From Nageia nagi (lineage: Eukaryota; Pinophyta), in contig JBITNC010000001.1 in the NCBI GenBank assembly GCA_050084985.1, positions 163,742,001 through 163,806,000 on the forward strand: DNA of 64,000 nucleotides, read 5' to 3'. The translations under genes were made by a program, and so were the position numbers. This document shows, one piece after another, positions 53,693 to 64,000 of the stretch. Under the pieces are notes generated by a model. That model had not been told where the DNA came from. It saw only the letters and a list, made by a program, of their open reading frames with translations, and searched no databases. Each line of letters opens with the position of its first letter. The stretch's first letter is position 1.

Positions 53693-56600
53693 ATGATTAC
53701 CAAAGGTTCAAAGAAAGGTGATAATATAATGGTAACCTCTTAATCATCTTCTACAATCAAAGTGGAACAAATCAATACTAACTTGCTCTCTCTATAAGAA
53801 GAATATCTCTAGAATGCTCCAAGAGTGAACTGGATTGAGATTGGAGTAATCAGTCACATGGATACATGGAGAGTTGACCCTAGTCATATTATTTTGAGGC
53901 TTAGTACACCTGATATGAGAAAAAAAGGAAAATCCCTTGCTCATTCAAGAAGATATGTTATGATTGATCAAGGCTTGGTATATTATGTGCCCTATGAGTC
54001 CACCTACCCCGAGCTCTTGCACTCTCTTGCACACAAGCATTATCAAAAGGGGTACCAAATTGGTATGTTCAAAAGCATAGAAGAGGGAGACACTGTTGAT
54101 CTAGTTTATGAACCGGTGCTAGATTCCTCTCTTGACTCTATTGTTCAAGCATTTGCTATTCTAGCAAACTAAACATTTCATGTCAAAAAATAGATTGATT
54201 TGAAAAAGGAAAAATTTTATTTTTACATCAATCAAGATGAGATGCTGAGCTGGATTAGTGGGAGATACCAGGATAGCAGAAAGGTAAAATTATTGGCAAG
54301 TTACCAAATAGCTCTTTTTGAAAGGAAGAAAGATAGAGAAGTGCTACAGGCACTCATGGTCATTTTGGAAAAGAAGACCCAGATAGAAGTAGATGAAGCC
54401 ATGCTATGCATGATTTATAATATCTCAGAAGCCCACATTTGCTACAATTTCTTGGCTTTCATAACCAAAGAAATAAATATAAGTTTATTTAAAATAGAAA
54501 AATCAAATTTTAGACATTCTTCCTATCTTTGATGGCTTTTTGTCCATCAAAATTTAGACAAACTTATAGGGGCGGGGCTCCCTATTGGGCCAACTAGTTC
54601 TAGTGCTACAACGGTGCCAATTGACTTGATGTTGCTAGTTTTGACCAAGTTGCATGGATCCTACTATGAGCTTACAGATAAGTTCTATGCAATTGTAATG
54701 AAAATTTTGACTAAAAAACTTCCTATTAGGTTGCATAAAGGCACAATGAGGGAGCTATAAGGTGGGAATAAAATCGATGATTGGTACTTCTTAAGAGATT
54801 GCACCGTAATAATAAGGTATGGATATTTTGAAAAATGCTACTTTTTGCCTAAGTATGTTACCTTCCAATTGTATTCAATAGAAATGGGTAGGTAGATTTG
54901 TACTATAGAAAGTAAATATGGGGTTGGAGGTAATTTCAAGTCTATTGTAAATAACCGGCATCCACAAAAAATTTCACTCTATTAGAGATAGGATGTACAA
55001 ATAGTATTACCCAATTCATTGTATAAAATTTCAAATTAGATAAGGTAGAAACTGCATGGATGTATGACCCATCATGAGAAATGAATTAGTTAATAAGGAC
55101 TAGCAAGAAACATCCAGCATTCATCCATGAGAGTAGGCCCCATATTGAGTATTTTGTAAATAAAATGGAGCAAGAGGTAGAATTATACCCAGATTGGAAA
55201 TTTGTACCTTTAAATAAATTTTGGATGACTCAAAAAGGAATAAGAAAGTATAGAAATTAGGAGAATAAGAGGCAAGATTTTATCCTCAACCCAGAGGTCC
55301 TCACCCAATTATCATATCTTGGGTGGGGTCCAAATAAAATTCATTATTTCACAAAATTCAAATTTGAATACACCACAAAATTTCACCACATTGAAGGTGA
55401 ATTATTTGAAAAATTCAAAGATAATAAATATTGAGAGGTAGAGTATTCTAAATATCCTTTATCAGAGTTTGGATAGCCTCTTCCTTCTCATTTTCATGAG
55501 AAACCTGCTATAGAGGAGAAGATAGTGCAAGTGGAGCAAACATCTACCATGGTTCGAGTCCCAAAGAAGGGACAAGAAGATACTTTGAACACCACCACTT
55601 CTTATCGAGAACCTTCTCCCAAGAAGAAAAGAAAAATTCAAAATCTTGCTCAAAAAGAGCAAATATTATAGGAGTAAAAGCCCATTAAAAAGCCTTGAAT
55701 AGCTACAACAAGGTCACAACCACAAATGATTATACCTTCACATTCAAAGCCAATGGAAGAAGTTCCAAAGGTGGTCATACAAGAAGTAGAAAATTTTGAT
55801 CTTGAAGAGTTCAAAGAGCCATAGGTTATAGAAGTTGGTGGTGCAGGACAAGCCTAGGAACAACAACAATAAGAAACCCTAATAGAGGAATAGAGCCAAA
55901 TTCAACAAAGGAGGGAAAGTGTACTTGAGGTTGGAAAGATAGTAAAGGGGGCACCTGGACGAGGATCAGGCGATGAGGGAGATGATGATGATGATGATGA
56001 GTCTAAAAAGGACTCTAGCCCAATGGATAAGCCTAAAGAATAAGGTGAGGTAATGGAAGAAGCCAAACCTAAACTAGAAGTCTAGCAGTTAACTCCTCCC
56101 CAACAATCCGAACCAATTCAACAAGCTAAGACACCTATCATAGGTGAAATTATTCCCACTCATTCTTTTATCCCTATTGCCTTGCAAGAGGAAATAAAAT
56201 CTATTTTTTCTACACAAATTGTAGAGCCCATTGATTGGGCAACTTTTGCAAATAAATCTCATGTGCTCCCTGAGCAACAATCAAGAATTTTGAGCAAAGT
56301 GATAGAAATGGAAGATGTGAAAATCACTCAGATGCCTTTAAAAGAAGGGCATTTGGAGCTAACTCCCATGGCTGTAAAAAATGTAAATATGTAGAGTGCA
56401 CTAGCTATTGATTAGTCCAAGTTTCTAGTGAACACTTCAATGGCAGCTGGAAAGAGTCTTCAATCAATGGAGACTAAAATAGAAAAAATAAATAAGAAGA
56501 TTGATCAATATAAGAAGGACTGCTCCTTAAGGATAAGATAATAGCTAGGTTGTAGAATAAGAATAAAGATTTAATTATAAAGCTTGAAAAGCAAAAAATA

Positions 56601-57514
56601 GAATTTGATAAGAGCATGATGACATCAAAAGATGAGCTAAACACTATGAACCAAGTAATAGAAGAACTCAAAGCTCATGCTACAACTATGCATGCTCAGA
56701 AAATAAAATAGATTGAGGCTAAGATGCAGATACTCAATATAGCAAATAAAGTTCTATCAAAAGATAATGCAAAGCTATTATTGCTAATGAAGAATTTTTG
56801 AAAATCCTTGGTAGAACAAGTTAGTGATAGAATAATAACATTATATCACTTGTATCTACTCAAGGAGGAAGCTATACAGGCCATTAAAAATTTCATGCTC
56901 AAAGTGCTCGTCATAAGCTAGCTTTGGATATACCCAAAAAGATTTTAGAAAGAATGCAAGTTTGATTAAGGATAGTGACTAAAAGGAAGTTTACCACAAT
57001 CTCCTCCAAGCCTAAATAGTCATGTCAAAAAATAATCCAAGAAATTTGTGATCTCCAAAGTTTAGCATTCAATATGGACATAAATAAACACCAGTTCATA
57101 ATGAAGTTGAGATTTGTTAACAAATTCTTTAATTCTTTAGTTGAAATAAAAGCTCCTAAAATATGGGAAGAATAGAATGTACAGGGTAGTGCTACCAATT
57201 GGGTAGCCAATACCATTCAATTTTTGGAGTAATCTTTTTCTAAGACATAAATCTCAGATCTACAGTAAATAAATGAGTTGGCTTAGGAAGCCATTGTAAA
57301 GTTTTTACAGGCTAGAAAGCTAAATAGTGTCTTGGAAGGGTTCAGAGTAGATACTAAGAAGATTAAGGTATCCCTCATCCTCTTGCAACCTGATTACAAA
57401 GAATTAAGTGAACTAAATAAAAGGTTGCACACATTCCTCCCTCCAAACATGATGGTAGCAGTTGAGACTGCAACCAAGTCCACTTCTAGGCAAGCTACTA
57501 GGAGCAACAATTGA
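53693..57514 (+). pseudogene. Inner element long 3' ORF, unrecognised, with NLS-like motif
   Basis: About 1270 codons from ATG 53693 to TGA near 57514 in largely one frame. N-terminal part: conserved blocks YVMIDQGLVYYVPYES, SLDSIVQAFAIL, MLSWISGRYQDSRK, LLASYQIALFERKKD and HICYNFLAFITKEI. Middle: charged, with PSPKKKRKI at 55615-55638 and an Asp run at 55979-56000. C-terminal part (56420-56900): Lys/Glu/Leu/Asn heptad-like stretches, probably coiled coil. The same ORF occurs in the outer copy. No signal peptide or membrane anchor seen. Family unknown to me; a structural or nuclear accessory protein is possible. Confidence 0.65.
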
Positions 57515-57573
57515 TGAGTTTTTTTCTCTAGTAGGTGAAGACCCCTAAGAGCTTCCAGAAGATTGTATTCCTC

Positions 57574-59534
57574 CAGAATAACATTGAAAATTTAGGTAAT
57601 TCTACTATTCTTCATTCTTTAGTATTCCATTCTTTAGAACTCAGGAGCTATGTAAATAAGAGAACCCGAGGAGAAAATAATATTCTTTTGGAGCCCTCAT
57701 GACTTGTAAGATTTTTGTAGAAATTCTTCCCCTATTCACATTGCTTTTTCTTATACTCTCGATAGTCATTTTTAATAAATAAAATCACCCAAGAGTTTTG
57801 TCATTCTTTAGTACCCAAGAATTATGTAAATAAGGTTACCTAGGAGTTATGTCAATAAACCTTGTGTTAATTTTATGTTCTTTTATTCTTTAGTAATTAG
57901 GAGTTGAGAATCCCCATGAATCATGTCATATTCTTCAAGTATACTCAAGAATTCATGAATATAGAAGTTCCCAAAGTCATATTTATTACCTTAGAGTCTT
58001 TAGGAATTATTGGCATAAATGTTCAAAACTTGTACATATTCAGAGTTCCATTGTTGAAGAATATCAATAGTGCTTGGGGATTTTGAAAGATGATGTCATA
58101 GTTTTTGATGAAAATTAGTGGGTTCAAGAACAAGGAATGGTAGGTGAAGACTTTTGAAGAACATCAGTAGAGCTTGATAATTTTAGAAGATGATGTCACA
58201 TTTTTTTATGGAAATCAGCAGGTCCCAGAACAAGGAATGGCAAGTGAAGACTTTTGAAGAACATCAGTAGAGCCCAACAATTTTAGAAGATGATGTCATA
58301 TTTTTTTTATGAAAATTAGTAGCTTCTAAAAGAACCAGATCATCAACAGTGCCTGGGGATTTTGAAGGATGATGTCATAAATTTTGGCTGAAATCAATAG
58401 GTCCTAAAAGAACCAGATCATCAATAAAGCCCAGAAGAAGAACATAGAGCCTGTCAAGCAAATAAAAGCGTAATGCATGAGAAAGAACACTTGGGTCCAC
58501 TTCATATTAAATTTTTGAACCTTAGGGCCCTATTAATGTGTTGATGCCAACTCATTTCCATGTAACAATGGCAATTCTTCTCGATTCAAATGAACATAAT
58601 GTCTACCAACCATCATTACTCTGATTACTGACATCAACAGTAGCTCATAAAGATTGTAAAGAAGCAAATGGAAGCTAATAAACCATACAACTAAATCATA
58701 CCAATCAGTGTGTAGTCAAATAACTACTTAATTAGCTATAGTGCTACCTTCAATCAATAATAGTGTTATATTTAATCAACTACAGGCCAAAGGAAGGAGT
58801 AGTCAACGACATGTCAAAAAGATTATGGCTCTATGGACATGGTTGACCAAAAGTTACAAATCCTCAGATAGTTCAGATAGTTGATGTTGATTAGTACTTG
58901 TTCACTATATAATCTAACATGGTTGTATCATTTATGTAAATAGTGTTGTTGTAGTTCTTTCATTCAATGCTAGTAGTAATGTACATTAATGAGATTCAAC
59001 CACCCAAAGAGGGAGGAGTTGTATAAATAGGTAGTTTTTAAAAATTAAGAAGGTTGAACATTTTAACAAATTTACCCTAATCTGTAAAAGTAATTCACAT
59101 ATGATAATGCAAATAGACAATGCTTTGCCCTCTTGCAACAAAATGGATGTTATTATTTTTGTGAATGTTATGTGTGGAATGTCTTCTTCAAATTGTGGCT
59201 ATGTATTGTGATTGCGAGACACCAAGTGCAAGATAGTATGCTATATTAATCTTGGCTATGGATTGTTGCTTATGTTGCAATGCTCAAGTTGTAAATTTTC
59301 TATTTTAGTTATTTATTTACTTATTTCTTTCCTGTAACTCTTTACCATTTTATTCCTTTCTTGTTACTTTTGACCTTAAACATAGATAGGAATTGAACTA
59401 TAAATCATAGATTAAGCAAAAAACCAACACCATCACATCCCCACCACCTTCTGTTCTTTCAAGGAACCTACCATTGTGGGAAGTGGAGAACATGACCAGA
59501 CCAAACCCTTGAGGTTACGCTATATTGATCAACA
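57574..59534 (+). repeat. Inner element 3' LTR
   Basis: TGTATTCCTCCAGAATAACA to GATCAACA. It directly follows CCAGAAGA, a weak purine tract. The TATA box is at 59022 and the subrepeats at 58040-58450. Confidence 0.93.
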
Positions 59535-60415
59535 TCCTCTTGTGCTCCCTGAGCAATAGTTGAGAATTTTGAGCAATGTAATAGAAATAAGAGATATGAC
59601 AATAGCATAAATGCCTTTCAAATAAGGGAAACTAGATATTAATCCATGACTATAATAGATGTAAATATGTAGAGTGCACCAACAATTGACTAGTCAAGGT
59701 TCCTTGTAAATACTTCAATGTAGCTGATAAAAGTCTTCAAGCAATGGAGACTAAGATAGAAAAACTAAACAAGAAAATAGATTAGTATAAGAAATATTGC
59801 TCTCTTAAATACAAAATAGTAGTTGGGTTGCAGAATAAAAATAAAGACTTGATTGCAAAGCTTGACAAGTAGAAGTTAGACTTTGATAAGAGCATACAAC
59901 AACAAAAGCTAAGCTAGATGCTGCAAATCAAATAATACAAGATCTCAAAGCTCACGCTACAGTCATTGATGCTCAAAAGGTCAAGCAAGTTGATGTTGAG
60001 CTACAAACTATCATTGCAACAAATAAAGTTTTATCTAATGATAATGCAAAGTTGTTATTGCTCATAAAGAATTTTAGAAAATCTTTGGTGGAGCAAGTCA
60101 GAGACATAATGATAACATTATCACACTTGCATTTGTTGAAGGAGGAAATAATATAGGTAATCAAGGAGTTCCACATTCAAACCACTCTCCATAAGCTGGC
60201 TCTGGATACACTCAAGATAGTTTTAGAAAGAATGCAGGGCTATTTAAGGGTCTTGATTGAAAAGGACATAGCAGCAATTGAACAGGACATAGCAGCAATC
60301 TCTTCCAAACCAATATAGTTGTATCTAAGGAGGATTTGAGATATTTGTGAACTCTAAAATTTGGTTTTCTACATGGATATTAATAAGTATCAGCTCACAA
60401 CAAAGTTGGGATTCA
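59535..60415 (+). pseudogene. Outer element 3' ORF, second part (coiled-coil end)
   Basis: Aligns with 56262-57125 of the inner copy from CTTGTGCTCCCTGAGC onward, including the coiled-coil part (blocks such as METKIEKLNKKI and KLLLLIKNFRKSLVEQV). It continues the ORF cut at 45095. It stops at a deletion that joins it to the LTR with the shared bases CAAATT. A short internal duplication (GGACATAGCAGCAAT) lies at 60263-60300. Confidence 0.85.
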
Positions 60416-60862
60416 TTACCAAATTTGCCCAAATCTGTAAGATCTATTTACATGTGATAATACAAATAGACAATGCCTTTCCCTCTTTCAATAAAGTGGT
60501 TGTTTATTGCTTTTGTGGATGTTATATGTGACATGTTTTCTTTAAATTATGGCTATGCATTATGATTACGAGACCCCAAGTGTGAGATAGCTTGCTATTC
60601 TTAAGCTTGGCCATGGATTGCTACTTGTTTTGGCTCTTTTCATTTACTTGTCTCTTTCCTATAACTCTTTATCCTTTCATTTCTTTCCTGTTACTTTTGA
60701 TCTTAAATGTAGATAGGAACCAACCTATAAACTAAATATTGAGTAGAAAACCAACATGTGCACATCCCCACCACCTTTTGCTCTTTCAAGGAACCTACCA
60801 TTGCATTCAGTGGAGAACACAACTAGACCAAACCCTTTGAGGTTACACTATACCGATCAATA
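60416..60862 (+). repeat. Outer element 3' LTR, 5'-truncated
   Basis: Matches the last 470 bp of 34124-35954 more closely than the inner LTRs (GATAATACAAATAGACAATG, GAGATAGCTTGCTATTC). The first 1.4 kb is deleted, including the promoter. It ends GATCAATA followed by GTTAC. Confidence 0.9.
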
Positions 60863-60867
60863 GTTAC
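60863..60867. repeat. Target-site duplication GTTAC, right
   Basis: Identical to 34119-34123 across 26.7 kb. Confidence 0.85.
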
Positions 60868-61185
60868 TTGTAATTCAAAGTGCTCTTCATTTAACAAACA
60901 GGGGCATTTGGGCCAAATACTAGCCTAATTAATTGCATACAAAACTTGAGGGGAAGTCTTTGGCCTAATTCCATGTTTGTTGGCATTTGAACCATGATAA
61001 ATAATCATAATATGAAACTGGTATGAAACTTTTTACCTAGGCAAATTTTGCTATCTCTAGGTTGTTATGAATTCTACAAGCACCAAGCAAACAAGTTTAC
61101 ATTGTAAAAACATGCTGGTAAGTTGATAAAAAATGCTTGTAATACTTAGCCAAAAATAGTAAAGACATATTGTTCCCAAGTGCTT
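60868..61185. other. Flank of the large element, nothing recognised
   Basis: Unassigned AT-rich sequence between the right duplication and the PPR relics. Confidence 0.5.
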
Positions 61186-62785
61186 CATCAGATTGAAGTT
61201 TAAGGGCATCCTTGTTGTAGCCATGAATTGCATATCCTACAATCATATCAATCCATGATATTATCTATTTGTTGGTGCTTGTAAAATAAGGTAGGAATAG
61301 GAGAATTTGTGGCAATAATCCTTTTTTTATTGAAGCCTAAATATGTTGCATCTTATGTTTTACTTTCAAATATTTATGCTAAAGTGGGCAATTGTGTTTC
61401 AAATATTTTCTTTGAAAATGGATGTGTCTACTTAGTTATTATAAATAAAATGTTGTGGTAGTAGTATTATAGAGCATATTTGAATCATTTGAGCATAAAT
61501 AAAATTGTAGAACACATTTGAATAATTTTAATTTCAAACATAGTTAAAATTTTAGAGCATATTTGAATTATTTGAAAATAATTGAAACTATACAGCATAT
61601 TTGAATCATTTGAGCATAATTATTTAATGATACATGCCAGCAATAATGCAATAAGAGTCATTCATGCTATTAAAAAATTTACAACCATCATTCATTAGAC
61701 CTGCATGGCCCCATGCAAGCACATGCAAAGGTTTTGCTATTAGGGTTGGTTCCCAAGTGCATCAACATATCAAACAATTTAAGGGCATTCTTGTTATAGC
61801 CATGAATTGTATATTCTATAATCATTGCATTCCATGAAACTATGTATACATCATGCATCTTGAAAAATAATTCTCGAGCCTTATGTATTCTTCCATATTT
61901 TGCATATATGCTTGTCAAGGTATTTTCAACTACAACATTTGATGCAAAACTATTTTCAACTAATCTTTGATGTATGTCCATACCTTCTTCTAGAGCTCCC
62001 ATGGTGGCACATGCTAGAAGAATATTGGAAAATGTTATAGAGTTTGGCTTTACATATGACAATTGTATCTTCTTGAAATTCTCTAGAACCTTTTTAGAAA
62101 ACCCATTTTGTGCATAACCTCAAGATCATTATAGTTCATGAAAGTGTTTCTATATCATGCATCTTGTTAAATAATTCTTAGGCCTTGTGTGTATTTTTTC
62201 ACATTTTGCATACATGCCTATTAGGGAATTCACACCCAGAATATTCATTGCAAAACCATTTCCAACAACTCTTTAATGAATGTCCATACCTTCTTCTAGA
62301 GATCCCATGGTGGCATATGTTGGGAGAATGTTGACAAAGGTTATAGAGTTTGGATTTACATATGAAAATTGCATCTACATAAAAGTATTAAGAGCCTTTT
62401 TAGAAAACCCATTTTATGTTTATCCTCAAGATCATTGCATTCCATGAAATTATGTATGTATCATACATCTTGTTGAATAATTCTCAAGCATTGTGTATTC
62501 TTCCATATTTTGAATACATACCTACCAGGGCATTCACAACCATAGCATTCAATCCAAAACTATTTTCAACCACTCTTTGATGAATGTACATACCTTCTTC
62601 TAGAGATCCCATGGTGGAAAATCCATTTTTTTATATATCCTAATATTGCAGTCCATGAAATTGTGTTTGTATAGCCTACACAAACAAGGTCAATAATGCA
62701 TGTATAATGATTCATCCTAAGAATAATGCAATAAGGCCTTGTGTATTCTTCTACATTTTACATACATGTCTATTAGGGCATGGAT
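61186..62785 (-). pseudogene. Degenerate PPR sequence
   Basis: The minus frame 62062-61688 reads VKPNSITFSNILLACATMGA, then EEGMDIHQRL, VVVENTLTSIYAKYGRIHKA, VSWNAMIIEYTIHGYNKNAL and FDMLMHLGTNPNSKTF: a PLS-type PPR run close to the copies at 32.5-34.1 kb. Related fragments lie at 61186-61260 and 62070-62785, where units repeat about every 310 bp (CCTTCTTCTAGAGMTCCCAT at 61983, 62289 and 62591). Frameshifts and stops between units make it a pseudogene. Confidence 0.88.
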
Positions 62786-62848
62786 AAAATTTAAATTTCA
62801 CCTTATTTATGATATGGCTAGGTATAAGGATATTTTTTGTTAAATGTC

Positions 62849-64000
62849 ATGGAAAATGCTTGGCTACAAGCACCTAGAAAAAGTGAGGACTATGTACATG
62901 GGGTTGAGGAATTCATTGATTTTATAAGAAATAATTCAAGGAACCTTGAAATAATTAGATTTCCAAGATTTGTGAAAATATAGAAACTCTTAGTTTTGAA
63001 AAGGTTCACGACCAACTGTTTATCCATGGAATGGATAAGACATGTAATGATGTTTTTTTTGCATGGAGAAAATAAATCTACTGTTGATCAATATGCATAA
63101 GATGCATGCACTATCATTAATAAGTGTCCAAATATGGAAGGCATGTACAATATGATATTGTTGGAATATTCAATATGAATTTCTTAGAGAGTGGAAAAGA
63201 ACTATGAGATAATGATTTTGAGTTCCAATCTACTCCTAATGAATTCTATGGCTTGGTTGAAGATGCTAACAAATAACCATTGTACTCATACTATAAAAAA
63301 GTTAATAAAAACTATCAATAATAGCTAAATTATATTATCTCAAAGCAAAATATAGTAGTTCAAATAAAATATTTGGTGAGTTATTAGAGTTGTTGAAAGA
63401 TATGCTCCCGATTGGTAATACAATTCCAAAGTCCCCATATGCAATGAAGAAAATATTAAAACCAATGGATTAGATTATGTAATGATGTATGCATGTAAAA
63501 ATAATTTTATTTTATATTATAAAGATTATAAAAATCTTTAAGCTTTACCAAACTATGGTGCTTCTCATTGGAAAATTGGTCCTCGTTCAAAAATCAAACA
63601 ATAAATTAAGGTTCTTGTGAAGGTGTTGAGTTATCTCCCCATTACATTGAGGTTGTTGAGAATATACAAGTAAATATTTTTATTTATACATTAGTTTTAT
63701 TGTGTTTGTTTCTTTCAACAATGTTAGATGTGGATGAAGTGAGTTGCTTTGTTCTTGTATTTTTGTAATGGTTGCATAGAATATGAGGTGGAATTCCCAA
63801 CATGAGATTTTAGATACCAATATGCAACATCTAGTCGATTCTCCAATATGGAAAATGATAGATGCTAAGTGGCCAAATTTTGTTTATGATCCACAAAATG
63901 TATGATTAGCAATTGCAATTTATGGGTTCAACCCTTTTGTTGAAATTAGTTTTTCTTATAGTTGTTGGCTAATTTTTGGTCACGTACAACCTTCCACCAT
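62849..64000 (+). pseudogene. CACTA (En/Spm) transposase, 5' part, runs off the window
   Basis: Reading from ATG 62849: WLQAPRKSEDYVHGVEEFIDF is the transposase-associated N-terminal block, then HDQLFIHGMDKTCNDVFF. After a gap come FGELLELLKDMLPIGN, PYAMKKILKPMD and NNFILYYKDYKNL with NYGASHWK. Then MRWNSQHEILDTNMQHLVDS and PIWKMIDAKWPNFVYDPQNV, and IYGFNPFVEI. These match the Transposase_21 core of plant CACTA elements in order. Stops and frameshifts near 62980, 63090, 63460 and 63540 show decay. CACTA transposases cut and paste the element. Confidence 0.9.

Larger units (their letters stand above)
45096..59534 (+). mobile_element. Inner Tat-like Ty3/gypsy element, structurally complete
   Basis: A 14.4 kb element with LTRs 45096-47066 (1971 bp) and 57574-59534 (1961 bp), same strand and family as the outer copy. 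It interrupts the outer 3' ORF: sequence before 45096 (TTGTTAATAAGCC) joins that after 59534 (CTCTTGTGCTCCCTGAGC) to give the uninterrupted form seen at 56240-56277. Flanks GCCTT and TCCTC look like a decayed GCCTC duplication. All domains are present but carry stops and frameshifts. Confidence 0.9.
34124..60862 (+). mobile_element. Outer Tat-like Ty3/gypsy element, interrupted by a relative
   Basis: The outer copy comprises LTR 34124-35954, internal 35955-45095, then, after the inserted element (45096-59534), internal 59535-60415 and a truncated LTR to 60862. GTTAC flanks it on both sides, so the whole block stems from one original insertion. The outermost LTRs share variants absent from the two inner LTRs. 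The internal order is primer site, gag, protease, extra RNase H, RT, native RNase H, integrase and a long 3' ORF. It is decayed by many stops. Confidence 0.9.

Noticed and set aside
53693-57514. 3' ORF as a retroviral envelope gene
   Set aside because: No signal peptide, membrane anchor or cleavage-type site is visible; an NLS-like motif and coiled coil point elsewhere.
34124-60862. Tandem array made by unequal crossing-over
   Set aside because: LTR pairing, ORF continuity across 45095/59535 and the outermost GTTAC duplication favour nested insertion.

Overview
This 64 kb window looks like nuclear DNA of a plant with a very large, repeat-filled genome. A conifer or other gymnosperm is my best guess, from the density of old nested retroelements, the degenerate PPR copies and a host gene with no second exon within reach. 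That guess is inference; no sequence proves the species. Base composition is AT-rich. Almost every coding-like stretch is a decayed transposon with in-frame stops and frameshifts.

Layout. 0-1 kb: remnant of a hAT transposase (- strand). 1.1-1.5 kb: 30-bp minisatellite with a 90-bp higher-order pattern. 1.6-4.5 kb: 3' end of an LTR element (+), with a repetitive coding-like region built on GGGCTGCA motifs, then a purine tract and LTR A. 4.7-13.8 kb: solo LTR B (-), split by an 8.1 kb L1-type LINE (-) that has a poly(A) tail, a 13-bp target-site duplication and all domains from ORF1 to RNase H. 13.8-15.1 kb: solo LTR C. 15.1-15.3 kb: a MITE-like hairpin. 16.5-17.1 kb: copia RNase H relic. 19.0-19.1 kb: first coding exon (-) of an NDUFAF2-like complex I assembly factor, the only likely host gene. 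20.1-30.7 kb: solo LTR D (-), broken by a non-autonomous Ty3/gypsy element (-, 20650-24076) and by a chromovirus (+, about 24311-30060). 32.1-34.1 kb: a recent 222-bp-period duplication and degenerate tandem PPR sequence (-). 34.1-60.9 kb: a very large Tat-like Ty3/gypsy element containing a second, complete member of its own family. 61.2-62.8 kb: more PPR relics (-). 62.8-64.0 kb: start of a CACTA transposase (+), running off the window.

The 34-61 kb block is the most interesting part. Outer element: LTR 34124-35954, internal sequence 35955-45095 and 59535-60415, truncated LTR to 60862, flanked on both sides by GTTAC. Inner element: 45096-59534, LTRs of 1.97 and 1.96 kb, inserted into the outer copy's 3' ORF. 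Both copies read gag, protease, an extra archaeal-type RNase H, reverse transcriptase, a catalytically degraded native RNase H, integrase, and then a long unrecognised 3' ORF with a nuclear-localisation-like motif that kept its amino acids through several silent changes. Having the extra RNase H between protease and reverse transcriptase is unlike the usual Tat order.

No CRISPR arrays, tRNA genes, organellar genes or intact autonomous transposons were recognised.
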